Assembly (NCBI GenBank): GCA_036674765.1
Contig: JARVKI010000071.1
Span: 183,497-247,496 of the forward strand
Source of the DNA: Seiridium cupressi
Taxonomy: Eukaryota > Ascomycota > Sordariomycetes > Amphisphaeriales > Sporocadaceae
Length of the DNA: 64,000 nucleotides
Direction of reading: 5' to 3'
Under the pieces are notes generated by a model. It was not told the DNA's origin and searched no databases. It saw only the letters and a list, made by a program, of their open reading frames with translations. A program made the position numbers and the translations under genes. This document shows, piece by piece, positions 44,388 to 54,863 of the stretch; positions within the stretch are counted from its first letter, which is position 1; each line of letters begins with the position of its first letter.

Positions 44388-47300
44388 GATGCCAAGCTGT
44401 GGGGACTATGCCGGCACGCGTTGTGGTTTCTGCGCTGCGCGGCGGGGGGAATATGCGGCGAATTGCAATTCCACTCAGGTGAAAAGAACAGACATTTATA
44501 AAGCAGGGTTCTATGTTACCCGCCTCATGATTTGGTAACTGTAATGTAATCTTGTGGTGCGAGGCCCGTTTGAAGTGAAAATGAGCGCGGGACAAGACAC
44601 GGGCAAGACGAGGCCACGATCGTGACCTAACCGATGACCCGGGACTAAGACCCTTTATACAGCCAGGCCAGGGCCAGCACTGCAATAGGTCAATCAATGC
44701 CTCTCACGATGTGTCGAATGGGGCCTCTTGGGGTCCGATGCCGACAGCCAAGCAAGTGGTAGCAGCGCGGGCGACGCAAGTACTGCGGGAGTACAGGTAC
44801 TGTGTTCCTCTGCGGGTACGTCGAGCTACAGCTGTATGGGCCGGCCGTACAGCATGTGTGCGCGCCCCCAGGCCAGGCGCGATGGCGCGGATATGAGCCG
44901 TGTCGTAATAGTCCACGGCGAAAATGATGAGCTGGCAGAGGTAGTATGCACCTGCACGTCGCTTGTTTGGGATACTCCAAGTTGGGGGGACCAGCGTCAG
45001 ATAGATATCCACCACCACAACTGATATTGTCCGTCGTCTCCCCCGTTCAACAGGACCAGCTGAGCTCTTCCTTCTGCCTCCTTTGCCTTAGATTGCGAAC
45101 GCCTGAAGCGAGCTGCAGGGTTGACTTTCTTATTGCCAGCTTGGGTGGGATCCCGCAGATGCTTGTCCGCTGCCACGGAACAAAACCAAATGCTCTCTGG
45201 GCGGAATAAAAAAAATAAAAAAGAATTAGCAATGGGTAGATGCACTGCTCCAACAAGACTAGACTCCAGGTCAAAATTGCGCCGTGATCGGAATTTAGAA
45301 AGCACGTCTGTTTTGGGTTTTTGGGTTTTTTTGCTGTGCTGCGCTGTGCTATCGAAGTGGACTCCCAAGGTTGCTCTCCTGGGTTTGCGCCAGGACAAGT
45401 TGCAGGCGAAGGCGTAGGTTTTGAGTGTACGTGATCTCGGTGCTGTGTGAATAGAATGGTCGACTGACGGTCGAATCGTTCCTGGAAAATGTGCGACTTG
45501 GCTGTGGTGAGTGAAAGTTGCCAGAGGTTTTCAAATGTCGAAATCTACTTGTGGTGCAGGAGACGGGGTCGGGAAATTATTAGAGATGGGAAGGGATGCG
45601 AAGGCATGGCCGACAGGGAACGGGCTTGCAGGTAGGTACGTAGCTCGGCTGCTTGGTTTAAACAAAATCACGCCTAGCTAAATGACAGGCGCGAGGGATG
45701 TGCAGGTGGAGTATTCTAGGTTTAGTTGTTTGGAGTGAGGTGAGGACGGGCAGCGAGGATGCAGCAGTTAATGGGCAGAGAGGGAAAAAGGGAGAGGAAA
45801 CCAGGCGCGCAGGTTGATCGATGACTCTTTTCGGCGGTACAGGGCACAGAGGAATGGCGCATCGAAATCTCGAGGCGACATTGTGGTCGCTGCCAACCGC
45901 TACAGGATCGACCCCGGGCTGGGGCCAAGGCCAGCACCAAGCCTGCACCTGAGCCTGGGTGCAGTGGCAGCTCCGATGCATGGCCCAGTGGGCTTGTGGG
46001 CTTGGGCTTGGGCGTTGGCGCGGGCGTGGGCGTGGGCGTGGGCGAAAGCGAAAAAGTACTTCGCCCATGTACTCGGGTACTGTGCCAGACGCAAGAGCGT
46101 CAGGGATCAGCAAGGGGCACTGGCGCTGCGAGCGCAAGAGCGTCGTCGTGTCCGCCGTCCTGTGGGGAGTCTCACACCGTCCAGGAACTTCCAGGTTTGG
46201 GGCGGCGCCTGTGAGATGGGATTGGAGGGCTACTACTCCGTACTTTGTAGTCCGTGCCGCCAGCCTCTGCCTAGTGGAGGTAGTGCATATGGCACCACAG
46301 CGAGGTCGACACTAATTATGGAGATTTGGGTTTGCAGACTGCAGACTGAACAATGACAGCTCCAAGCTAAATGCGTTGGGGGAGTTGCGGCCGTTGTGCT
46401 AGCACTGCACTAGAACATGTTTTTCTTTCACTGGACTTCCTCGAGATGGTGGGGAACGCGGCCAGCTCAGGAACGCCCGCCGGAAGTCGCTCGAGAAGGT
46501 GTGTCGGTGGGTTGCGAAGACAGTAAGAGAGAGAGAGGTTAGATAGCGGATAGGTACTCGCCTGTCGCGTAGAGTGGCCACCCTTCGGCATGTCGCTTGC
46601 TAGTTGGCTAACGTAGGTCTTGGGGGAATCTCGAGCAGCTTGAGCCGAACCCGCAAAGTGCTTCTCGTTCCTGGCCTAACTAAAACTAGCAGAGTCAATG
46701 CGATGACTTCATCGTCACACTCTGGAGTCTTTCATGACTGTAGAATGAAGGAAGCTTTCCACCATGTCTACATAGTGCTCGGCAAGAAACAGGAATAAGA
46801 ACAAGTGTACCTGCCGGCTTTTCGGATGCCTGGCCTGGCCGCGCCATGGCCATTCTTCAGTCAAACATGAGCCCGCCTCTAATGACACAATCTTAGCACG
46901 AATAGAACCATCTCAGTCATGAAATCAGCAGGTGCTGTCGCAGAGTAGCAACACAGGCCACCCTTCCAGTGTCTTCAGGTTGATTGCCATTGACATGACT
47001 TGTCCCCCCGGTACGTACCCAGCAGCGAAACTAGTCGCGGCAAATCCAAGCCTCGACGAAAATAAACGAGCTGCTTGGAAGTAGTGGCACAGTGCCCAGG
47101 TTTGCCAGTCGTACTTAGCTAGCGGCTACCCAAGGTTTTGTCCAAAAGCAGGCCGCACTTCCATCAAGGAGAGAGGGAGAAAAAACTTTCCCCCTCCCCT
47201 GGCCGCATGCGCTGCTGGACGGACCAAAGAGCGCCAGAGCCAGAGCATACTCAGGCCAGTTGGGTCACGGTGGGGCTTTACTACATCATCGCCCACCTAA

Positions 47301-47600
47301 CCCTGGTGCGTGCTTGGCTTTGCTAACCCCTGCTGATTGACGAGGCAGCACAGTGACGGACAGGGGCACGAGTCGCCTCTTGCTTTGTCCTCGGTCGCAG
47401 CAGCTCGACGTTGGCACGTTCCGATAACCGGGTCTGTTTCTCAGCACCCTCAGCACACCCTTCAGCCCAGATAGCTGATAGGCGATGCGTGCTGCGAGCT
47501 GACGGACGTCCAACGTACCGTCCTTCTCCGCCCACGGACTTCTCACATTGCCATGATCCCCATTTGCAGAAATGTCCTGGGTGCCAGAACAGGAAAGAGG
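44388..47600. other. PLC1 upstream region, no gene recognised
   Basis: This 3.2-kb stretch starts at the PLC1 promoter and leader, which are probably long. It includes a G-rich simple repeat (about 45988-46044), GGTAGGTACGTA near 45631 and several G/T runs. The open frames over 45.8-46.4 kb on both strands come from the repeat. I see no supported gene. Confidence 0.45.
45988..46044. repeat. TGGGCT/TGGGCG hexamer repeat
   Basis: About eight or nine imperfect hexamer copies (TGGGCT, TGGGCG, CGGGCG) sit upstream of PLC1. The many G-runs of three could favour quadruplex structure. Confidence 0.8.
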
Positions 47601-50126
47601 ATCGTCAGCCGTAAACCGAAGTCACAAATGGCGGACAACGTTGAGCCCCGGACTCCGGATGCTAACGCCCAATGTCAACACTCACCAGAGCCGCCGACAA
47701 AATATGCTCCCGGCATGTCACATGATAGCGCCGTGGCTTCAAATCTAGTTAGCTGTTTGTTGGGCTGTCGCTTTTCGACTGTAGCAACTGCTTCTTTCGC
47801 CTTTCCATTTGCATTACGTCTGCAGCTCTCTCCAGACGAAACGCAAGCACGGTACCTTGCCGATGCAAGAATGACTCTGCAACCCATTTCAAAACATGTG
47901 ACCGCGTCTTTTTGATATCATCTTGGCAGGAGGACCCCTAAACGCTGCCATACGACGATCCGGATCTCCAGAAAACGATCGGGTAGAAACACATTAACCT
48001 AGTAGCCAATGACGGCATTTCTTGGACGACGGGTGCACATGGCCAACTAGCTGAGCGGTTGAACTAGTGGGCACCAGCAGAAGATCCCTCACCTGTCAAA
48101 TGTCGATCAGAGCCAGTGAGTGCATCAAAATCTCAATGCCCAATCCTCTACTTTCTTGCTCACGAGAGCGCGTGCATGAAGCAAGTGTCCCACTCTGAAT
48201 GCTCTGCGAGCAATGCAGTAAGTTGTGTGGGGGTTCGTCTCGTGAAGTTACCCTCTTCGTACCGCCCGCTACTCCACGGGCTTTTGAAGAAGGTTTGCAG
48301 CGAACATAGCATACTTCTCACATGACCTGGAATTGAAGGGTTCCCATCCGCTTCCCATGCTCAAAGTATCCTGGCGAATGAAGTCGGCCGAGGCTCGGCC
48401 CTGAGAAGTAGGAGAACTAGTTACCACATTTGCAGATGCAACAAGCAAACTCGATGGTATGGTATACTCTTTAGCACGCAACTGACAGCTCGAGGTGCTT
48501 GGTGCCGTTGATCAACAGCCCCATTCCACCGCCGAGACAGAGGCTGAGGCTCTCAAATTGGAAGGGCACATTTCGGCTTACACAGCACCTCATCGCGCAT
48601 GCTACGCAATTCAAACATGGAGAAACCATGTGGCTTCTTGGCCAGTGCAGAGACATGGAGGTTTCCATGGCGACTGTCGATGCTTACGAATGACGACCAG
48701 TATGAGTACCTGTAGTCATGTCTATTGCGCTGCCAACTTACCTGATTTGTACAAGTATAGAGTTGATACGGTTGCACGTACGTACATACAAGGAGGCCAC
48801 TTTCCCCGCAGTTCCTGCCCTGCCATGTACGCAAGGTTCTTTTGGCAGGTTATTGTACCTCGCGGAGAACGAAGAAGGGCTGTCCTTTTGCAGTATCACG
48901 CCGCCCAACCAGGCGGTGAAACAATGAGTGACTTGCTGTCGTTCGATCCCATCGCCGTGACTGTTGTGCTGATACATGGCCTCTTCCGGGAATCTTTCAT
49001 GAGACCCTGCCGAGACATTGCGATTGGCCTGCAAACTGTGCCAGTAGCGGGGAAGGAGCATGCAAATACGCAAGCTGGTTGACGAATGTCAACTTCACCG
49101 CCAACTTGGCGCAGGCATTGCCACACTGCCGACAAGTTTGCCGTCAGGATTGGATTCGGTTCAGTCATGATCTGTGCCTTGAAATGAATCCCCCAGGATC
49201 CTCCGGCTACTCGGCCTCTCTAAACAACAGCCAATGCTGTCTGTCGTCGCTACTCGGTCCGATCCTGGTTGCTTGCCAATCATGGTGGATAAGGCAGCTT
49301 GGACTGGTGGCTATTCGCTTGCTTGGCTCGTCAAGGACATAGACTCTCTGATTATCGTCGTGATGTGGACTGACAACGACATGACAGCCATCACATCATA
49401 GTCCCATGGAACAAGCACAAGCCCACGGCAAGCCACCCAATTGCTCGGCAATGGATGCACTTGACTAATGGCGACAGTGCATCCCGGCAAGCCTGTTGGA
49501 CAGTTGAGCGAACCAATATCTCGAGGGTTTGCATGTTCGGCCGTCGAGGTTTCATTGCATCCCAATGGCCGAGTTTCGTGGGGTGTTGTTGTGTCGCCTC
49601 TACCTGCCTACCGTGCTAGGGGCCAAGAAACATCGCGAATCAATTACAGGATGCATGTCCACCGAGAATGTCACGGAAACTTCAGGCGCCAGCCTGTTCG
49701 ACTACTGCCATTTATTCGCCGGCCACCATTTTGTGATCTCACGTAGCATTGGTGGGGACGACCAGACTCGACCAGAGTTCGGCCTGCACCAGGTGACGGT
49801 TTCAGCGCAGCCATGGGGGGCCGTCCCGCCTGTCCAGGCCGTGGATTACGTCCTCATGCCATAGGTCTTTTGTATAGCCGCTCCTAGATTGGGGAAGCGC
49901 TTTTGCACGTTTCTGTCCATTCCGTGTAAGCTGATTGGGTGCCGCGCTACCCCCATGTCCAGCCAGGGCGAGCAGGCCAGGGCCCAAGTGTCACGAGGAC
50001 GTTTTTTTTCTCGTCTAAACCAAATATCCTCCATGCCAGGGCAGTAGCACCCAGCAAATGATCAGGGGTCTTGGAAAATAGCTCAGAAAGAAGCCGGGCT
50101 GAACCTATCCGGCGTCAATTTTCACG
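47601..50126. other. Gene-poor segment, no supported gene
   Basis: Frames such as 47628-47915 (plus, starting MADNVEPRTPDANAQ) and 48495-49082 (plus) are open but have no recognisable motif and mixed composition. I do not call them genes. Confidence 0.4.
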
Positions 50127-50650
50127 ATGCCGCTTATCAGAAGGGTCCGGAATGCCGTTTTGAATCTTCCCGAGCGCGTCTTCGGCACAGTCGCCCAGCT
50201 CTTCTGCTTTAGGGCTACCGAGCGCTGCTCCCGGGGCCACGACACACGATATGATCGATCGAGCAGCACCACCCGACGCGGAAACAACCAGTTTCTAGTT
50301 GGTGGAGAGACACCAACGACCGTCGCATACGCGCGCACCGACTTGGTGCGAATCTTCGATACGAAAACCAAACAGGCTTGGTTATACAATGTTGAAGACG
50401 CGAGCGAAACTGCCAAAGCCGGTGTACTCGAAATGCGCATTATCGACGTTCCGGGGGCCATTCCGGACCTTGCGCCTACGTGGGGTCCGTATGGTACGAC
50501 GCCGTGCCCCTCATCGAACTGACAGTCAATCCGAACATTGAAGACGACCGCTTCCAAACCCATGACTGTGCAACACCATATGCACACGACTCGCATCCCA
50601 AGGTCGCGTATCTGCAGGCCATCCAACATGGAGGCCACATTTGCAGGTAG
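50127..50650 (+). pseudogene. Coding-like frame with one-base frameshift in a G run
   Basis: An ATG at 50127 opens a 131-residue frame (MPLIRRVRNAVLNLPERVFG; later DTKTKQAWLYNVEDASETAK and MRIIDVPGAIPDLAPTW). Around the four-base G run at 50482-50485, coding character moves to another frame: GSVWYDAVPLIELTVNPNIE and FQTHDCATPYAHDSHPKVAY, to the TAG at 50648-50650. No AG acceptor lies between the two parts, so an intron cannot join them. One extra G in the run would make about 173 residues continuous. It is a recently damaged gene, a sequencing indel, or possibly programmed frameshifting. I do not recognise the family. Confidence 0.5.
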
Positions 50651-51682
50651 CCATACGGATGCAAATCCTGAGATATCCCGCGGCCAATTGACAATCTACC
50701 GTAAGATCGGCCATGTATAACATCCTTCCTATCGACGCACATAACATAGGACTCATTTATACTGCAGTTTTCATCTCTCCCCCTTGCCGCAACAGGCATG
50801 AGGTATCAATAAAAACTCAACTCGTTTCATAAACCCCCGGATAGTATCGTCATGATGCATTCGGTTCATCCTCCGCTCCTCCGAGACGACCAGCTGTAAC
50901 CTACGGAACGCGGGCCAGCAGGTCCTGGAACAAATTGTTTTGCTGGTAGGATCACATAAGCACCCAACTTCAGGTCAAGACGTCGCGCATACACAGCAGT
51001 AAGTCGGGATTTGCCGGGTATATAGAGATAACCACTTTATGCCTGGGAGTCGCATCACTGCCGGGATGAATTCAAGACTAGGCCCTCTAGTCACCTCCTG
51101 GAGATATGGCAAAGGTAAATTGCCGAGCCCAGTCGCGTCACTCAAGTTTCGGTCTAGGCAAAATTGTTAGTGGTTCTCTGGATTATTTGAAAGACGCCGG
51201 ACTTTGTGACTCAGATCGTCAAAGTGGTCTGAGAGCCTGCAGACTGACTGGATGCCGTGACACCACACAATTATTGTGTAGGACCGACGGCTACGAAAGG
51301 TAAAGGCTCCCACATGCTTTCAGTCCTGACGCAGACGGATGCGTTACGGGAGTGCCCGGCGTTGCGTGCGGCACGCTCAAGGTTGCAGCGACTTTGCCGG
51401 CCCAGGAGTGAACCTGCTACCTATGTTCCAACTCCGCCCTGCCACATATGTGATGCAGATCCTGCTGCACAGCAGTCGAAGCTATACAGCCCGGCCGCCT
51501 TGTTGGGATTAAGTAGCCAGTTGTCAGGGTCGATCCACATGAAAATATGGCTATCCACTGGATAGAAGCACTGGATCACCCCCTCCTTATCCAAATCTAA
51601 TCAACAATCGGCTCACGCCTGTCACATTCTCATTTCAAGTTTTTTTCCTAAGACGCTCTCCCACCCATGCCCATTGTCGATT
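50651..51682. other. Gene-poor segment, nothing recognised
   Basis: A 1.0-kb interval without a supported frame. Confidence 0.4.
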
Positions 51683-52187
51683 ATGAGTGCCCGGCGGCGC
51701 GAAGCGCGGCAAGACCCCGGGTCGTCCGTATTGGAACAAAACGCGCTTCGATACGAATATATTTGATGAGTTTCTGAGATTTCAGAAGACCACTAACCCC
51801 GTCCGACCAGGTGGGACCCACTCACGATCTCAAGACTTGCCTAACGCAGAAAATCCGTGGAGAGCTTGTGCCCTGCGGATGGGTCTCACTTGCTTTCCAC
51901 TGCTGGGAACCTGCCTGTCTGCCCTATGTCGTCACCCTGTTCGTGTTGCTTTACCGCGAAATGTTCCAAGAGCTAGGTACGAGATACATGCCTCCACAGA
52001 TGGGTGCGCATTTCGTTACCAACGTCGAAAGCCCGGGCTTCCTGGCGGTTTCGGCACCGACGGGTGGACAAGAAAGCTCTTACTCGACTTACGCAAGCTT
52101 CTACAAGGAATACCTCTCGCTTGTCTCTTGGCAAAAAGCGACAAACACTGTGCTCTGCGAGCTTGTCAAGCTTTTCCAAGGGTGAAG
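51683..52187 (+). other. Coding-like block, possibly two exons of a decayed or unrecognised gene
   Basis: An ATG at 51683 gives MSARRREARQDPGSSVLEQN and soon stops (TGA near 51764). From about 51785, after a strong TTTCAG acceptor-like site, another frame is open to a TGA at 52183-52185 (VTLFVLLYREMFQEL, then YMPPQMGAHFVTNVES and SSYSTYASFYKEYLS). Codon usage of that second frame is gene-like. It may be one spliced gene or a relic. The competing frame 51687-52226 has weaker composition. No domain is recognised. Confidence 0.3.
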
Positions 52188-54036
52188 CATAACAGGGCCC
52201 CAGGCGGAGTGTGTCTCCGGCACTAACACTAATGTCTGGTTTACTGTACACGACTTCTGGGGTATCTGGCACGTAGCACATAGGTGTTGCGTGTCCGGGA
52301 GATGCTGGTCTTGTTCCTGATAGGGCGAGTCATTCCTATCGAGAACTTTAATGTGCGCGATTCCATGGGGGTTCGTCCTGTGTTTTTTTCGTGCGACCAG
52401 AAGAAAATTAAGCCAAGTCAGGGGGGACCCCAACCGTGGTAATCAATCTGGCGCTTTGACAATATGCACATCATTTCTTGTAGCTTGATTGCAGGGTGGG
52501 GAATAGGAAGACGATCCGAATGCCGCGCTCTGAGCTTCGAAATGATGGCTTGTGGGGAAGCTACGTTTCATCAATGCCATGACACGTACAGAGTACGTAT
52601 GCTCAGGTTAAGAAGGAGGCCCCCTTCTCCCTCGGCTTTGAGGCTTGAAATAGGGGTATTGGTCGTTGAGTCGTACGAGCTGCTGTAGATCGTCGAGATG
52701 CCATCTGATGCATGGAATGCCTGCAGGCATGAGGGACGGGCTAGGACGGTTAAGGTAAACCTGTCTGCAACCTTTCGAGGGGCTGTCAGTATGACCACGT
52801 GTGAACCGAGTGAGGGAGTGGTAATTCTCCGTGCAGCAAACGCCAAAAGAACTGATACCATACATACATAATATCCCTATTCTCCAGCCCAGAGATCATC
52901 GACGGCTCAACAAGCACACCTCGGGTAGTGTGCGTCGATCAGCAGGCGACAGTATACTGCGAATGTGTGTTCCCAAAACCTTAATTGAACAGGACCTGCC
53001 GCTGCCGCGGACAGCGAGTGAACTCAATTAGTCAACCGTGGAGAATCCGTCCGCCTGCACAAGCTCAGGAGCGACGCTTGCGGGCGCGCTGGTGTGGCTA
53101 TTCGGCATTCTCATGGAAACATCCCTCCGCCCCGAGATTGCTACCCAGGAGCAAGATTGGCATCTTCCGCCCAGGCACTGAGAAGAGGGTGAGCAACTCC
53201 AGGCGGGGGGCCGTGTGCGTTGCAACAGCGCAGACGGAGTACAAGTCCCGAAGCTTGGGATACACAAGCCCCTCGAACTGGATTTCTAGAATCCTTCCAT
53301 GTGTCCTGCATCCCAGCAAAATCTCCGCAGAAAAATCGGGGCACCTAACCAACGTGTCGGATCCATCGGGTTTCGCGCACTTCAGCCTATTTCCTTGCTC
53401 GTGACCTCTCCTCGCATTACCATCATGGTGTGATAGGCCGGCATCTGAATGGATATTCGCCGTCTTCGAGAGCGCCCGGTGTTTGGCTTATGGCGTCCTC
53501 CACATGCATCCGTCGTCGGCTTGCCATGCTTGGCTTGCAGAGTATTAATAGCATCATCATTGTAGGTTCGCCCGCACGAGACCACAGCCTGACAGCAGCG
53601 ACAGTCCCAGCACCGGAAGAAGATCCCATACTACCTGCTGGCCTTGGACAAAGTGAGGCTTGCCGGCGGAAGCTTCCCTCGTAGCCTGGATTCCACCCAT
53701 CATATTTGATGTTTCTGGAGAATGGCATTGTGGCCTGTTGCTATCCCTTCTCTCCTTGCACAGGGCAATGGCAATCTCCATGGTGCATCCAAACGACACA
53801 AGAATAGCGCAGCGGGTGTTTGCTCCATTATGTCCGCCTAAACCACCTCTGCTATGCGAAATGTTTCTCTCAACGCATTGCCCTCCTAACATGCACCAAT
53901 TCGGTCTACTCACATCCTCTTTTAGAGTTCGATAGCATAACGGTGTCACCCACTGCAATTGGCTCCAAAGGGCCTTCTGCATTGATCGCATAGGACTGCA
54001 GTAAAGCTGGGGCGCAGTTGGGGACCCCCCAGCTAC
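52188..54036. other. Gene-poor segment, no supported gene
   Basis: Open frames at 52985-53404 (plus) and 53557-53991 (minus) have no recognisable motif and irregular codon use. I see no gene. Confidence 0.4.
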
Positions 54037-54052
54037 ATGTGATATATCACAT
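54037..54052. repeat. Palindrome ATGTGATATATCACAT (left copy)
   Basis: A perfect 16-base palindrome. A 12-base core, GTGATATATCAC (54039-54050), recurs at 54852-54863. Confidence 0.9.
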
Positions 54053-54160
54053 TTTTGACCCTCTCAACGCCACGTGGTAGGGGTATTGACTTGAACCCGC
54101 TCCCGAGACTTTGGAGTCACCTTGCTTGCTCTATGGAGATCCCCCATGCTCACGGCATGA

Positions 54161-54783
54161 GCCGCCGATGAGATCGGGACCTACCTCCCCATCAATGTGC
54201 AGAAGCTCGACTTGTCTCGGGACGTTCGTGCTAAGCTGGGCTCTAAGGACTACAGAGTCGACGCCGTCAAAAAGCGTGTTCTCGATCACACTATTTGTCA
54301 CAAATGACAGAGCCTGGGGTTTATGGGATATGCTTCAGCAGACGCATAAGGGTATAACGAGACCGAGGGGATCACGCGGCTGCAACAGTCGCAGCGCTGT
54401 AGTGGTGTCTAGGAGGCTATCTGCGGGGGGCCCTTTTCGGACGTTGTACACGACACCGCCTTGAAACCATTTGGCAGCGCGGCACCAACAAACGGTGAGG
54501 ACTGGTCAATCTACACCGAGGGCAGCCTCACTTCACTGCAATGTCGACATCGTGGTCCTACCTGAGCCAACCTCATTCGTTGTACACCATCCCTTTTCGT
54601 CGACAAGGTCCCGAGCTCACCCTGGTCATCTTATAACAGCAGACGATCTGACCATACTTGATTACACAGTGCCTGCGGTATGCAGACACCCTTTACTTTG
54701 TCTGGTCTGCATACTACTATACAATTGATGCAAAGAGGCTCCAGGCCGTCGTGGCGCAAGGACACCTCAGAGCTGAGTCATGA
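54161..54783 (+). pseudogene. Broken gene relic with several in-frame stops
   Basis: Frame 54161-54565 reads like protein (ADEIGTYLPINVQKLDLSRD, VRAKLGSKDYRVDAVKKRVL; then GPFSDVVHDTALKPFGSAAP and TNGEDWSIYTEGSLTSLQC) but is cut by TGA (54305), TAA (54347), TAG (54410) and TGA (54563). A second frame, about 54591-54783, continues as FRRQGPELTLVIL, then TAA (54634) and TGA (54649), then CLRYADTLYFVWSAYYYTID and AKRLQAVVAQGHLRAES. Two frames and five internal stops argue for a decayed gene, although some stops could lie in introns. I do not recognise the family. The block lies between two palindromes about 0.8 kb apart. Confidence 0.5.
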
Positions 54784-54851
54784 CATTGTTCCATCGTGAC
54801 TTCGCGGTCTGCAGCCTACTGCGACGTCAGCATTTGACTGGATCATGTGAT

Positions 54852-54863
54852 GTGATATATCAC
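54852..54863. repeat. Palindrome GTGATATATCAC (right copy)
   Basis: Second copy of the 12-base palindrome found at 54039-54050, here preceded by ATCATGTGAT and followed by TATGAACC. Confidence 0.85.

Noticed and set aside
48495..49082. 195-residue plus-strand frame
   Set aside because: No motif, and other frames over the same bases look equally open. No start context or intron structure supports it.
54060..54130. tRNA-like B-box (GGTTCAAGTC) on the minus strand
   Set aside because: The T-stem and the anticodon stem do not pair and no A-box is present at the right distance.
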